Source: Paenibacillus lacisoli (GTDB taxonomy: Bacteria > Bacillota > Bacilli > Paenibacillales > Paenibacillaceae). Taken from it: DNA of 64,000 nucleotides. The translations under genes and the position numbers were made by a program. Shown in pieces: positions 7,985-18,895 of this stretch; positions within the stretch are counted from its first letter, which is position 1, and every line of letters starts with the position of its first letter. Location: positions 124,001-188,000 of the forward strand of contig NZ_JAUQTB010000006.1 in assembly GCF_030580655.1 (NCBI RefSeq), read 5' to 3'. The notes beneath the pieces are model-generated. The model was not told the origin of the DNA. It ran no database searches and saw only the letters and a program-made list of their open reading frames with translations.

Positions 7985-9937
7985 TTAATTTTCGACAGCT
8001 AACTGCTCCCAGGCTTCATAGGTTTCTGACAGCCTGGATTTTAATCCATCAAGCTCAGCCTGAATTTCCTGGAGAACCGTATAATCCTGATAAACTTCAG
8101 GCAGTGCCATCTTGACTTCAAGACCGGCGATCTCATCCTCCAGTCTGGCGATTTCATTCTCCAGATTCTCCAGCTTGCGCTGGCGGCTGCGTTCTTCACG
8201 CTTGGCTTGTTTATCCGCTTCATAGGAAGCTGCACCATTATTTTTATCGACCTGGACTGTGGAAGAAGCTGCTGCACGTGCTGCGGTTGGCGCTTCCGCC
8301 TGGGCTTCCCGTGCGATATCTTCAAGCTCCTGTTTTTTGGCCGTATAATCATCATAGTTTCCTAGGAAATGCTCAACCCCATCCGGGTGAAGCTCAATGA
8401 TACGCTCGGCCATCTTGTTGAGGAAATAACGGTCATGGGAGATGAAGAAGAGCGTTCCTTCAAAATCAATCATCGCCGATTCCAGCACTTCCTTGCTGAA
8501 CAAGTCGAGATGGTTCGTCGGTTCATCAAGAATCAGGACGTTAGCGCCCTCCAGCATCAGCTTGGCCAGTGATACCCGGGCCTTCTCGCCGCCGCTGAGC
8601 GCTGAAATCCGTTTGAGGACATCCTCACCACTGAACAGGAAATTACCCAGAACGGTCCGTATGCGTGCCTCCTCCAGATGCGGGAAAGCACTCCATAATT
8701 CCTCCAGCACCGTATTTTGCGGATTAAGATTCGATTGCTCCTGATCATAGAAGCCGATCCGGATCTTGCTGCCCCACTGGATCGTACCCGTGGCCGGCTT
8801 CATCGTACCTGTAAGACATTTGAGCAGGGTAGACTTGCCGATACCGTTAGGGCCGATCAAGGCGACTGTCTCGCCGCGGCGCAGATCAAACGTAACATGA
8901 CGGAACAGCGTACGGTCGGTGAACGCAACTGACAAATCACTCACATGGACGACTTCCTTACCGGACATGAATTCGGGCTCAAACGCAAAATGAGCTTTCT
9001 TCAGCTCGCCCATGGGCTTGTCGAGGCGTTCCATTTTATCAAGCGCTTTACGCCGGCTCTGTGCCCGCTTGGTCGTGGAAGCGCGTACCAGATTGCGCTG
9101 AATAAATGCCTCCATCCGTGCAATTTCATCCTGCTGCTTCTCAAACTGCTTCATCTGTGATTCATATTCCGCAGCTTTCAAATCAATATAACGGCTGTAG
9201 TTGCCCGTGTATTTGGTTGAACGGTGACGCTCAATCTCGACAATGTTATTCACCAGGCGGTCCAGGAAGTACCGGTCATGGGATACAACCAGCAGGGCGC
9301 CGGAGTAAGCACGCAGATAATCTTCCAGCCAGGTCAGGGTCGCGATGTCGAGATGGTTGGTCGGTTCGTCGAGCATGAGAAGATCGGGCGCCAACAGCAA
9401 AATCCGTGCAAGGGCAAGCCGGGTCCGCTGACCGCCGCTCAGTGTGGAGATCGGAGTATCCGGTGCAAAGTCACCAAAACCCATCCCGTGCAGCACACTG
9501 CGGATCCGGGTTTCCATCTCGTATCCGCCTTTGTCCTTAAACCAGTCGGAACGTTTGGCGTAGCGCTCAAGCAATTCTTCGTATTTCTTGCTGTTCTCCA
9601 TGGATGCGGGGTCGGCAATCTGCTGTTCCATCCGGCGAAGCTCTGCTTCGGTCTCAATCAGATGGCTGAACACGAGCAGCATTTCTTCCCAGATCGTACG
9701 GTCTGAGTTCAAACCGCTGTTCTGGGCCAGGTATCCGATTGTGGTTTCTTTGGATTTGAAAATTTGGCCTCCGTCATAAGACATCTCGCCGGCGAGAATT
9801 TTGAGCAGGGTAGATTTGCCTGCTCCGTTGACGCCTACCAGTCCGATCCGGTCCCTTTCCAGAACCTGAAGACTGACGCCATCAAGAATGCGGTCAATTC
9901 CGTAAGTTTTGATAATGCCTGTAGCTTGCAGCAGCAT
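7985..9937 (-). CDS. ABC-F family ATPase, YdiF-like
   Basis: A 650-residue soluble protein with two ABC domains and no membrane segments. The first domain has GVNGAGKST and LSGGQRTRLALARI; a basic interdomain linker follows; the second has GPNGIGKST and LSGGEKARVSLAKL. A charged coiled coil (residues ~560-640) ends the protein. ABC-F proteins bind the ribosomal E site and act in translation control, ribosome assembly or antibiotic protection. Placement convergent to tsaD equals B. subtilis ydiF, which favours a housekeeping role over drug resistance. GGAGG lies 12 bases before the ATG. Confidence 0.9.
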   Translation of the reverse strand: MLLQATGIIKTYGIDRILDGVSLQVLERDRIGLVGVNGAGKSTLLKILAGEMSYDGGQIFKSKETTIGYLAQNSGLNSDRTIWEEMLLVFSHLIETEAELRRMEQQIADPASMENSKKYEELLERYAKRSDWFKDKGGYEMETRIRSVLHGMGFGDFAPDTPISTLSGGQRTRLALARILLLAPDLLMLDEPTNHLDIATLTWLEDYLRAYSGALLVVSHDRYFLDRLVNNIVEIERHRSTKYTGNYSRYIDLKAAEYESQMKQFEKQQDEIARMEAFIQRNLVRASTTKRAQSRRKALDKMERLDKPMGELKKAHFAFEPEFMSGKEVVHVSDLSVAFTDRTLFRHVTFDLRRGETVALIGPNGIGKSTLLKCLTGTMKPATGTIQWGSKIRIGFYDQEQSNLNPQNTVLEELWSAFPHLEEARIRTVLGNFLFSGEDVLKRISALSGGEKARVSLAKLMLEGANVLILDEPTNHLDLFSKEVLESAMIDFEGTLFFISHDRYFLNKMAERIIELHPDGVEHFLGNYDDYTAKKQELEDIAREAQAEAPTAARAAASSTVQVDKNNGAASYEADKQAKREERSRQRKLENLENEIARLEDEIAGLEVKMALPEVYQDYTVLQEIQAELDGLKSRLSETYEAWEQLAVEN

Positions 9938-9954
9938 AACTCTATTTATCCTCC

Positions 9955-10277
9955 ATCTACTTTATAGCTTTCTATTCATTATGTATCCAACTGGGGATGA
10001 CCCGTGGATTTCCTTAATTTCAGTGTACATGAAAACACGCCGCAATGCACAAAAAGGAAGCTGCAATCCCCGGTCTGGTAGTGTTTTTGCATAATCAATG
10101 ATAAACTAGTGTAAGAAGAATCAGAGCCGGGATCAAGGTGCAGAGACGCTAGGTCCGGCTTGATGACATTGGTGTACTTGATCAGCTCAATCTGGATTAA
10201 GTATGATGAAGGATTACAGAACATAAGACATAAATTTACAGACAAATAGATGTTTCGGCCGGGAGGAATTTGGGTAT
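9955..10277. other. Intergenic region, no recognised element
   Basis: About 320 bp divergent between the ABC-F gene and the folate gene. A possible long-range AGCCGG/CCGGCT pairing lies around 10125-10165, but I see no known riboswitch (the THF and ZTP consensus motifs were looked for) and no convincing ORF. Confidence 0.4.
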
Positions 10278-10919
10278 ATGGTCCGGGATATTAAAAAAAT
10301 GCTGCGACAGCAGATGACGGCACTCAGAGACAGGCAGGATGCGAACCGCAGGTTTGAGGCGTCGGTCAGGGCCTGCAGGCATGCGATAACAGCATGGGAG
10401 CAATTTCGCAGTCAATCCGGTCAAGACCGGATGATTCTGTTCAGCTACCTGTCCTTTCGCAGTGAGGCCCAGACCCAGACGCTGATCGAGCACTGCTGGG
10501 AACAGGGAGATATTGTGCTTGCACCGCGGATTACTGAGCAGCAGGGCATGCTTGAACTGCACAGAATACGCAGCGGCCATGACGTGACCCCGGGGCGCTG
10601 GAACATACCGGAACCATCAGTTGAAGCGCCGATATGGCCGTCCTCCGATTATCCGGAGATCGACTGGATACTGGTACCGGGTCTAGCCTTCGATCACTGC
10701 GGCGGCCGAATCGGCTATGGCGGGGGATATTATGACCGCTTTGCGGAGAAGCTCAGAAACATGCCCACTGCGACCCTGGTTAAGCAGCCGGTATTTGCGG
10801 CTCTCATCCTGCCGGGACAGCTCATGGAGCACGAAATGCTCCCCATGGAACCCTTTGACCTTCGGGTTGACTTGCTTTTTACAGAAGAAGGAATGATTCG
10901 GACGGAGAAGAGGGTGTGA
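10278..10919 (+). CDS. 5-formyltetrahydrofolate cyclo-ligase
   Basis: A 213-residue enzyme that converts 5-formyl-THF to 5,10-methenyl-THF with ATP. The N-terminal basic helix ([14 protein letters not shown]) and the C-terminal signature [12 protein letters not shown], preceded by VPGLAFD, identify the family (B. subtilis YqgN). It is the first gene of an operon with moaC, moaB/mogA, tatA and tatC; its stop overlaps the moaC GTG start by four bases. Housekeeping folate gene, confident. Confidence 0.93.
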   Translation: MVRDIKKMLRQQMTALRDRQDANRRFEASVRACRHAITAWEQFRSQSGQDRMILFSYLSFRSEAQTQTLIEHCWEQGDIVLAPRITEQQGMLELHRIRSGHDVTPGRWNIPEPSVEAPIWPSSDYPEIDWILVPGLAFDHCGGRIGYGGGYYDRFAEKLRNMPTATLVKQPVFAALILPGQLMEHEMLPMEPFDLRVDLLFTEEGMIRTEKRV

Positions 10920-11407
10920 GAACGATCGAGAACTTTACGCATTTTAATGAACAGGGACGCGCCCGCATGGTGGACATTTCGGGCAAGGACCTGACGGTCC
11001 GGACTGCGGCAGCGGTATCCAAGGTCGTTATGCATCCAGATACGCTCAAAGCCATCAAACAGGGCGGTATCAGCAAAGGAGATGTGCTCGCTGTTGCGCA
11101 AATTGCGGGTATTCAGGGTGCCAAGAGAACGTCAGACTGGATCCCGATGTGCCATCCGCTCCCTTTGACCGGCGTTAATATTACATTCGGCGATAACGAA
11201 GAGGATGAATTGTATATCCGTGCCGAGGTTAAGACAGAAGGTAAAACAGGTGTTGAGATGGAAGCTTTGACGGCTGCTTCTGCGGCTGCGCTGACCGTCT
11301 ACGATATGTGCAAAGCCCTGCAGAAGGATATGATCATCGGCCCGACCCTGCTGGAGTCGAAGACAGGCGGCAAGAATGGGGACTTTGTGCGGGATCAGAA
11401 TAAATAA
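10916..11407 (+). CDS. moaC: Cyclic pyranopterin monophosphate synthase
   Basis: MoaC, 163 residues, makes cPMP from the product of MoaA in molybdenum cofactor synthesis. Conserved segments are [31 protein letters not shown] (catalytic His region), [15 protein letters not shown] and [11 protein letters not shown]. The GTG start overlaps the previous stop (GTGA). moaA, moaD and moaE are not in the window. Confidence 0.95.
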   Translation: MRTIENFTHFNEQGRARMVDISGKDLTVRTAAAVSKVVMHPDTLKAIKQGGISKGDVLAVAQIAGIQGAKRTSDWIPMCHPLPLTGVNITFGDNEEDELYIRAEVKTEGKTGVEMEALTAASAAALTVYDMCKALQKDMIIGPTLLESKTGGKNGDFVRDQNK

Positions 11408-11466
11408 TGATAATACAGCACGCAGGCATTACCCTGCTGTGCTTACCATAGGAGAAGGGTGATCAA

Positions 11467-11967
11467 ATGGTGTGGAGAACGGCGATTCTGACAGCCAGTG
11501 ATAAGGGAGCGCGGGGAGAACGGGAAGATACGAGCGCACAGGTTATCCGGGAACTGGTGGAAGAGGAGCTCGGCGGTGAGATTGTGGAATACCGGATTGT
11601 TCCAGATGAACCGGATGAGATTATAGCCGCATTAATTGAGATGACCGATTATTTTCATGCAGATCTTGTGCTGACCACAGGGGGGACGGATCTGGCGATT
11701 CGTGATATTACGCCAGAGGCTACCCGCCGTGTGATTGACCGGGAGGTGCCTGGAATGGCGGAAGCTATGAGGATAACGGTCATGCAGAAGAACCGTGCAG
11801 CTATGCTGTTCCGCGGTATTGTTGGTATCCGTGGCAGAAGTCTGATTGTGAACCTTCCGGGAACTCCTAAGGGCGTGCATGAGAACCTCGCTGCAATTAT
11901 GGATCAGCTGCCGGAAGCCCTGCTGATGGTTACCGGACAATTCCGGGAAGATACACGAAATCTGTAG
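11467..11967 (+). CDS. Molybdopterin adenylyltransferase, MogA/MoaB type
   Basis: A 166-residue protein that adenylylates molybdopterin before metal insertion. It has ILTASDKGARGEREDTS at the N-terminus, the MPT-binding TTGGTDLAIRDITPEAT and the NLPGTPKGVHENL segment. The middle of the family's usual SRAVAGIRG motif reads FRGIVGIRG here, a mild divergence. Neighbours moaC and tatAC suggest coupling of cofactor synthesis with Tat export of folded molybdoenzymes. Confidence 0.9.
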   Translation: MVWRTAILTASDKGARGEREDTSAQVIRELVEEELGGEIVEYRIVPDEPDEIIAALIEMTDYFHADLVLTTGGTDLAIRDITPEATRRVIDREVPGMAEAMRITVMQKNRAAMLFRGIVGIRGRSLIVNLPGTPKGVHENLAAIMDQLPEALLMVTGQFREDTRNL

Positions 11968-12004
11968 ACACAATCTGATTGAATAAGTTAAGGAGGACAG
12001 GGTG

Positions 12005-12232
12005 ATGCTGCAAACCATTGGTGCACCAGGACTGATTCTGCTTGTCATTCTGGCCCTGCTGCTGTTCGGGCCGAACAAGCTGCCTGAGCTGGGACGGGCT
12101 GTGGGGCGAACGTTCCGGGAGTTCAAGAACGGCGCCCGTGATATGATGGCGGACGATGATCCGGCTGCACGGCGCAGCGAGCGCAGTGATGTCATCGAAT
12201 CCAAATCTGACGAAAGACGCAATCTGGAATAA
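12005..12232 (+). CDS. tatA: Sec-independent translocase subunit TatA
   Basis: A 75-residue protein with one N-terminal membrane helix, the hinge FGPNKLPELGRAVGRTF, then an amphipathic helix and an acidic/basic tail. It forms the pore of the twin-arginine translocase. The ATG at 12005 is preferred over GTG at 12002 because AAGGAGG is eight bases before it. tatC follows 68 bases downstream. It is a TatA/C pair as in B. subtilis, without TatB. Confidence 0.93.
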   Translation: MLQTIGAPGLILLVILALLLFGPNKLPELGRAVGRTFREFKNGARDMMADDDPAARRSERSDVIESKSDERRNLE

Positions 12233-12300
12233 GTGCAGCAGCGTTTGTCCTCCGGAATCCTTCACGGAGAAGGAGGGGTTCGCACGGGGAGGGATGCCGA

Positions 12301-13065
12301 ATGCAGCAGCCGGAAGAGCTGATGCCGCTCACGGAACATCTCGGTGAATTAAGACGGCGTATTATTTATGTGTTATTGGTGTTTGCTGCAGCGCTGGCAG
12401 GGGGATTTTTGGCGGCACAGCCTGTGTATACCTATCTTGTTCATGATGGCCAGGCAGCACAGTTCAGTCTTCATGCCATCTCGTTCTGGGATGGGGTGGG
12501 CATCTACATGAAGATTGCTCTGCTCTTGGGGCTTGCTCTGACCTGCCCCTTCATCGTCTATCAGCTGTGGAAATTTGTCAGTCCGGGTCTGCTTCCACAG
12601 GAGCGCTCGGCGGCAGGGAGGTACGTTCCCTATACGTTTGTTTTGTTTGTGCTCGGTGCTGCTTTTGCGTATTATGTGATCTTCCCGATGGCTTTGTCTT
12701 TTACGACCTCGGTGAACCGCAATCTGGGGCTGGAGGAGACTTACGGGGTTGCACAGTATTTTACCTTTTTGTTTAACATTGTGCTTCCGGTTTCGCTGCT
12801 GTTTGAGCTGCCGCTCGCAGTGATGCTCCTGACCCGGCTGCGCTTAGTAACACCAAGACTGCTCCGCAAAATGCGCCGGGTATCGTATTTTGCACTGGTC
12901 TTCGTGGCGGTCGTCATTACGCCGCCGGATGTCGTATCAGATCTGCTCGTTTCGGTCCCGCTGCTGGGGCTGTACGAGGTTAGTGTGCTGCTGTCGACCG
13001 TGGTGTACCGCAAACAGCAGACAGCCGATGCCCGGCTTGAAGAAGAGCTGGGTGCAGAAGAGTAG
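12301..13065 (+). CDS. tatC: Sec-independent translocase subunit TatC
   Basis: A 254-residue polytopic membrane protein with six predicted helices; TatC binds the twin-arginine signal peptide. Family landmarks are MPLTEHLGELRRRIIYV at the N-terminus and the conserved FAYYVIFPMAL region. The C-terminal tail is cytosolic and Glu-rich. It is the last gene of the moa-tat operon. A GGGAGGG site precedes the start. Confidence 0.94.
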   Translation: MQQPEELMPLTEHLGELRRRIIYVLLVFAAALAGGFLAAQPVYTYLVHDGQAAQFSLHAISFWDGVGIYMKIALLLGLALTCPFIVYQLWKFVSPGLLPQERSAAGRYVPYTFVLFVLGAAFAYYVIFPMALSFTTSVNRNLGLEETYGVAQYFTFLFNIVLPVSLLFELPLAVMLLTRLRLVTPRLLRKMRRVSYFALVFVAVVITPPDVVSDLLVSVPLLGLYEVSVLLSTVVYRKQQTADARLEEELGAEE

Positions 13066-13186
13066 GTGGAAGACGGGCATATTTTCCAGGGGGATGGATA
13101 CAATGGAAAAGGGCCTGTCTTCTTCCGTATACAGGCTGCCTTAAGTAAAATCTGCTAGAGAATGTATATAAAATATGTCAAAAGAC

Positions 13187-13215
13187 TTGAAATCCCAATT
13201 CAATTTGAGTATTAT
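13187..13215 (+). promoter_or_regulatory. SigA promoter of groESL
   Basis: TTGAAA, a 17-bp spacer, then TATTAT, just upstream of the CIRCE element. Confidence 0.8.
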
Positions 13216-13226
13216 GAAATTGGTTG

Positions 13227-13253
13227 TTAGCACTACAGTCAGTTGAGTGCTAA
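13227..13253 (+). promoter_or_regulatory. CIRCE operator (HrcA site) of groESL
   Basis: TTAGCACTA, nine bases, GAGTGCTAA: the CIRCE inverted repeat with one mismatch in the left arm. HrcA binding here represses groESL; heat relieves it. Confidence 0.95.
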
Positions 13254-13310
13254 TACATACATGCAGCAACCAGGAAAGACCATATAATTTTCAAAGGAGG
13301 CTATTTTTTC

Positions 13311-13592
13311 ATGATCAGACCTTTAGGTGAACGCGTATTGGTGGAAGCGATCGAGCAGGAGCAGACAACATCTTTCGGGATCGTTCTTCCTGACTCTGCT
13401 AAGGAGAAACCGCAAGAAGGCAAAATTGTAGCGGTAGGCGCAGGCTTGCTGAAAGACGGTGCTCGTATCCCTCTGGAAGTGAAAGAAGGCGACCGTGTTA
13501 TTTTCTCCAAATACGCTGGAACAGAAATCAAATACGAAGGCAAAGAATATTTGATTATGAAAGAAAGCGATATCCACGCGATTATTGGTTAA
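13311..13592 (+). CDS. groES: Co-chaperonin GroES
   Basis: A 93-residue co-chaperonin that caps Gro[22 protein letters not shown] at the start, the mobile loop [17 protein letters not shown], and the conserved [14 protein letters not shown] end are all present. AAAGGAGG precedes the ATG. It is transcribed from a sigma-A promoter with a CIRCE operator and followed by groEL 84 bases on. Confidence 0.97.
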   Translation: MIRPLGERVLVEAIEQEQTTSFGIVLPDSAKEKPQEGKIVAVGAGLLKDGARIPLEVKEGDRVIFSKYAGTEIKYEGKEYLIMKESDIHAIIG

Positions 13593-13619
13593 TCGGACAA
13601 CCGAACGACCTGAACATAA

Positions 13620-15305
<1,686 letters not shown>

Positions 15306-15390
15306 TATAGCCCATCCCCTGATATACCAAGGGTTTTGATTGATAAAACCCTTGAAGGGTAACATTTGGGTAACAAAAGCAATTTTTAAT

Positions 15391-15437
15391 AGAAGCTTCT
15401 CATGAGTTCTGCGAACTTTTGAGAGGCTTCTTTTTTT
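15391..15437 (+). terminator. Terminator of groESL
   Basis: AGAAGCTTCTCA pairs with TGAGAGGCTTCT (one wobble), followed by a run of T. Confidence 0.85.
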
Positions 15438-15598
15438 GGTTATGTCAGGATACCCCCCGAATGCCTTAGCATCTCAATTTCCTTAAAGTGTCCGGGAGCG
15501 AGGCCTAAGTCATTTTATAGCGCACCCCAGGATATAAATATACTGTATTTTAGTATGCAAGGGGCACAATAAAAAGCCCTCCGGATGGAGAGCTTGTA

Positions 15599-15607
15599 TG
15601 CTATAAT
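15599..15607 (+). promoter_or_regulatory. Extended -10 promoter for the holin-like toxin
   Basis: TGCTATAAT is an extended -10 (TGn plus TATAAT); no good -35 is seen. It lies 67 bp before the toxin start. Confidence 0.55.
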
Positions 15608-15673
15608 CTGGAAAGTACAACAGAACGGCTATAATGGGCGGTCGGCTAATCTCCCGGAAGGGAGGTGATGCCT

Positions 15674-15787
15674 GTGGAGGTTAAAGACGCGCTATCCCTC
15701 ATGATCCAGTTCGCTGCGTTCGTCGTAACGCTGATCGGATTGGTCGTTACGATAGTCATTGCCTTAAACCAAAGCAAAAAGAAATAG
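15674..15787 (+). CDS. Putative holin-like toxin (type I toxin)
   Basis: A 37-residue peptide, VEVKDALSLMIQFAAFVV (with GTG read as Met) followed by a hydrophobic helix and a NQSKKK end. This is the layout of the Firmicutes holin-like toxin family (PF16935). GGGAGGTG lies about seven bases upstream of the GTG; an in-frame ATG at 15668 would sit too close to it. Family members often form type I toxin-antitoxin pairs with an antisense RNA over the 3' end. The downstream DNA has two hairpins (ATAGACCG/CGGTCTAT and GCCGTG/CACGGC) where such an RNA would map. Confidence 0.75.
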   Translation: MEVKDALSLMIQFAAFVVTLIGLVVTIVIALNQSKKK

Positions 15788-15885
15788 ACCGCCCGTGCAA
15801 GGGATAACGGTCTATTCCTGTCCCTGAATTCAAGCCGGCCGCTCTTATAGCGGTGTTGTACCGGGGCCGTGTTCCAGCACGGCTC
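15783..15885. ncRNA. Candidate antitoxin RNA region / terminator hairpins
   Basis: Immediately after the toxin stop, an ATAGACCG/CGGTCTAT hairpin, a short GCCGC repeat pair, and a GCCGTG/CACGGC hairpin follow. In related type I loci this is where an antisense RNA overlaps the toxin mRNA. No promoter for the minus strand was confirmed. Confidence 0.35.
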
Positions 15886-16016
15886 CTTATTTGTATTATA
15901 TCCATATTATAACCGGGTTTATGATTAATGCAATTCTCCAGCGATGCAATCACCAAGATTTCCAAATACACTTTTCAACACAATGAACATGATTCGTGGT
16001 AAACTATCGTAAATGT

Positions 16017-16050
16017 AAACCGGCCTCGCTGCACCTGATGGCCGGCTTTG
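16017..16050 (+). promoter_or_regulatory. Leader hairpin upstream of sstT
   Basis: CCGGCC and GGCCGG pair across a 14-base loop and are followed by CTTTGTCTTATTTT, so the hairpin resembles a weak terminator or attenuator in the leader. Confidence 0.4.
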
Positions 16051-16085
16051 TCTTATTTTCACATACATACAGCAGGAGGAACATC

Positions 16086-17315
16086 ATGACAACCTTATTA
16101 CTCAAGTGGAAACGAATTAGCCTGGTCCAGCGAATTCTACTGGGCATGATCCTCGGCATCATCCTGGCTTTAGCTGTCCCAAGCGCGACAGGAATATCGC
16201 TGCTCGGTTCATTGTTTGTATCCGCGTTAAAGGCCGTTGCCCCGCTACTGGTTCTGCTTCTGGTAATGTCCGCCATATCCAAACATGAACGTGGCCGGAA
16301 AACCAACATGAGATCCATTATTGCCCTATACGCAATCAGCACCTTTCTGGCAGGTCTGACTGCGGTGGCAGCAAGTTTTGTGTTTCCGGTCCAGTTGTCT
16401 CTGGGGAGCGGCGCTGAAAATGTAACGCCTCCTGGCGGAATAACAGAGGTCCTAAAGTCATTACTGCTAAATGTGGTTGACAATCCGGTGAATGCGCTGA
16501 TCAAAGCGAACTATATCGGGATTTTGGCTTGGGCGATTGTGCTTGGTCTTGCTCTGAAAAATGCCCATGACCACACCAAAAATATGCTGGTCAACCTCTC
16601 GGATGCGGTTTCCCAAGTGGTACGCTGGGTCATCCAGCTGGCACCTTTGGGAATTATGGGGTTGGTCTTTGATTCGATTACCACCCATGGTCTGTCCTCC
16701 ATGATGGATTACGGAAAGCTGCTGCTGCTCCTGATTGGCTGTATGCTGTTTATTGCATTGGTGGTCAATCCGTTGATCGTGTATTTTAACATCCGCAGAA
16801 ACCCGTATCCGCTTGTGCTCAGCTGTCTGAAAGAGAGCGGAATCACCGCCTTCTTTACACGCAGCTCAGCCGCGAATATTCCGATTAATATGAGATTATG
16901 TGAGAAATTAAAGCTGAATCCGGATACCTACTCAGTATCGATTCCGTTAGGTGCAACGATTAATATGGCAGGGGCGGCCGTGACGATCTCGGTACTCACG
17001 CTGGCTGCGGTTCATACGCTTGACATTCATGTGGACTTTGGAACGGCTATTATTCTGAGTCTGCTGTCTGCAGTATCTGCGGCAGGTGCCTCTGGCGTGG
17101 CCGGTGGTTCGCTTTTGCTGATTCCGTTGGCATGCAGCCTGTTCGGTATTCCGAATGACCTGGCCATTCAGGTTGTAGGGGTCGGTTTTATCATCGGTGT
17201 ACTTCAGGATTCCGCGGAGACCGCCCTGAACTCTTCTTCCGATGTTTTGTTTACAGCGACAGCAGAGTATGCAAAGGATCGCAAGGAAGGCAAGGATTAT
17301 ATTATTCATGTCTAA
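16086..17315 (+). CDS. sstT: Serine/threonine:sodium symporter, SstT-like
   Basis: A dicarboxylate/amino acid:cation symporter (DAACS family) of 409 residues. The start is the ATG with AGGAGGA upstream; the longer frame to 15996 would run through the leader hairpin. Motifs include [19 protein letters not shown] and [12 protein letters not shown] with [14 protein letters not shown], typical of SstT, which imports serine and threonine with sodium. It stands alone between a toxin locus and a convergent glycosidase. Confidence 0.9.
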   Translation: MTTLLLKWKRISLVQRILLGMILGIILALAVPSATGISLLGSLFVSALKAVAPLLVLLLVMSAISKHERGRKTNMRSIIALYAISTFLAGLTAVAASFVFPVQLSLGSGAENVTPPGGITEVLKSLLLNVVDNPVNALIKANYIGILAWAIVLGLALKNAHDHTKNMLVNLSDAVSQVVRWVIQLAPLGIMGLVFDSITTHGLSSMMDYGKLLLLLIGCMLFIALVVNPLIVYFNIRRNPYPLVLSCLKESGITAFFTRSSAANIPINMRLCEKLKLNPDTYSVSIPLGATINMAGAAVTISVLTLAAVHTLDIHVDFGTAIILSLLSAVSAAGASGVAGGSLLLIPLACSLFGIPNDLAIQVVGVGFIIGVLQDSAETALNSSSDVLFTATAEYAKDRKEGKDYIIHV

Positions 17316-17325
17316 AAATATAGAA

Positions 17326-17357
17326 AAGAAGAGGATCACACGTGTGATCCTCTTCTT
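17326..17357. terminator. Bidirectional terminator
   Basis: A perfect 16-bp palindrome (AAAGAAGAGGATCACA with its complement) between the convergent sstT and GH8 genes. Confidence 0.9.
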
Positions 17358-17398
17358 TGTTATGTTCAGGCAGCCCTGTACAATCGGCAGGCCTTGGA

Positions 17399-18541
17399 CT
17401 AATAAATCCGGTAGTTACCGCTCAAAGCCAGCAGACTGAAGAAGTAAAGGCAGTTATCATAATAACGCCGTTCACCGCGTCGCAAAGGGGTATTCCAGAA
17501 TAGATGAACGAAATGACTGGAATAAGGACCATCTGCCGCCAGTGAAGCCATGGCGTTCGCTGCCAGCAGACCGACCGGGTGGAGGGCCGGTTCGTCGAAA
17601 GGTTTACCATCAACGGTATAGCGGCGATAATCGGATACTTGGATATCACCGAAGAAATTCTGTATGCGGTTCGACTGCTCGATCTGCCATTCATCCTTCC
17701 GGAACCATTCCCAGTCCAAGGCCAGGTTGGCCGCTACCCGGTATGCATCACTAAAGAAGTGACTGTAATCTCCATGGGGCTGAGGTTCAGCCGCTGTTCC
17801 ATCGAAATTCGCATATTCAGGAGACAATCCGGTTACGGGATGGCAGGCCTGGTGAAGGTATTGTCGACTCGCTGCTGCAGCTTCGGTCCAGAACGAATGG
17901 TCACGCTCATCCGCATATCGTGCGAATAGTTCATAAAAATGGGGAAGGTGATAGGAGGGATCACTGAAAGGAGACTCCGGTACAAATTTGATTAGTCGGG
18001 TCGCCGGGTCCCACATCGGATCACCATTCCCGTCTTCACCTTGGTGTACGCAGGCACGAAGGATGTTTCTCGCCTGCTCTGCATAGTTATAAGGCTTCGG
18101 CCCGTCTCCCCACCGGTGTGAGGCGAAGAAGAGGGCCATAGCGAAGAATTCCTCACCGTCCGGGGCAGGGCCCTGGGAAATGCGGGTTCCATCGGGTTGG
18201 CAGTGCCATGCAAAATAGTCCTTATACCGGCCGTCCGTATGCTGCATGTACGTCTTTGAGTAATTCCAGAGCCGGTCAAACACCTCTTTTTTATCCATCT
18301 GAACAGCCATCATCATCTCGTACGACATTCCCTCGGAACGGACATCGAGGTTTCCGGTATCCAGGATGTAGCCTTTGTCATCATTAACAGGAAAGTAGAT
18401 CCGGGTCTCGTCGTCTCCAGCAAATAATGCGGACCATGTTTCCTCAAGTCTGGCGGTAATCTGCTGCTCGGTATAACCCGATTCGAGTAGCACATTCCGA
18501 TACTCGCCGGTCTCCACAGCCCCTTGAACGGTGAACTTCAT
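17399..18541 (-). CDS. GH8 reducing-end xylose-releasing exo-oligoxylanase
   Basis: A 380-residue enzyme without signal peptide, so probably intracellular. It matches the Rex branch of glycoside hydrolase family 8: the SEGMSYEMMMAVQMDKK segment carries the catalytic acid Glu, and YSHFFSDAYRVAANLALD carries the base Asp region. Rex releases xylose from the reducing end of xylo-oligosaccharides (EC 3.2.1.156). GAGGAGG lies nine bases before the ATG. No xylan transporter or xylosidase gene is adjacent. Confidence 0.88.
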   Translation of the reverse strand: MKFTVQGAVETGEYRNVLLESGYTEQQITARLEETWSALFAGDDETRIYFPVNDDKGYILDTGNLDVRSEGMSYEMMMAVQMDKKEVFDRLWNYSKTYMQHTDGRYKDYFAWHCQPDGTRISQGPAPDGEEFFAMALFFASHRWGDGPKPYNYAEQARNILRACVHQGEDGNGDPMWDPATRLIKFVPESPFSDPSYHLPHFYELFARYADERDHSFWTEAAAASRQYLHQACHPVTGLSPEYANFDGTAAEPQPHGDYSHFFSDAYRVAANLALDWEWFRKDEWQIEQSNRIQNFFGDIQVSDYRRYTVDGKPFDEPALHPVGLLAANAMASLAADGPYSSHFVHLFWNTPLRRGERRYYDNCLYFFSLLALSGNYRIY

Positions 18542-18644
18542 ATGCTGCTGCCTCCTCGTAAGTTCGTTTATTCGGTAAGATTATAGCATGGCTGGTCCTT
18601 ACGAGATTAAAGCGTTTTCTTAAAAAATTGTAGATGAATTCCTG

Positions 18645-18674
18645 TTGACAATGACCTTACCTTCTGTGTAATAT
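18645..18674 (+). promoter_or_regulatory. SigA promoter of the riboswitch-DMT transcript
   Basis: TTGACA, an 18-bp spacer, TAATAT. It gives a leader of about 210 nt. Confidence 0.8.
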
Positions 18675-18707
18675 GTATAACGTTGTTGCAATTTTATTTA
18701 AATGAAT

Positions 18708-18794
18708 CTCGTTCGTATAACCCTGCAATCCACTTAGTTCTGGAAGGGCGGGGGTTTCTACAGGGAGCCTATACTTCCTAACTACGATGATGAG
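18708..18794 (+). promoter_or_regulatory. Purine-family (guanine-type) riboswitch aptamer with a hairpin inserted in L2
   Basis: P1 is TCGTA (18713-18717) with TACGA (18783-18787). P2 is CCCTGC with GCGGGG. J2/3 is GTTTCTAC, identical to the family consensus. P3 is AGGGAG/CTTCCT with loop CCTATA, keeping the two loop C residues. J3/1 ends in C at 18782, the position-74 equivalent, which predicts a guanine-type ligand. L2 is 21 nt instead of 7: AA and AGG flank a TCCA/TGGA hairpin, as if a stem-loop had been inserted. Confidence 0.75.
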
Positions 18795-18833
18795 GGAATG
18801 CAGATTTTCCTTACATTGCAGTTAGGATTTTTT
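18776..18833 (+). terminator. Riboswitch expression-platform terminator
   Basis: TCCTAACT (18776-18783) pairs perfectly with AGTTAGGA (18820-18827) and is followed by six T. The 5' arm overlaps the P3 3' strand and J3/1 of the aptamer, so ligand binding should prevent termination (an ON switch). Confidence 0.75.
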
Positions 18834-18895
18834 GCGTTCGCAGGTTCTGCAGATTTAAGCGATGATGATGTATCTGTTATAGGAGGTCAGTGAAA

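Noticed and set aside
9955..10277. 6S RNA or folate riboswitch before the folate cyclo-ligase gene
   Set aside because: In proteobacteria 6S RNA sits here, but no such fold or THF/ZTP motif could be supported.
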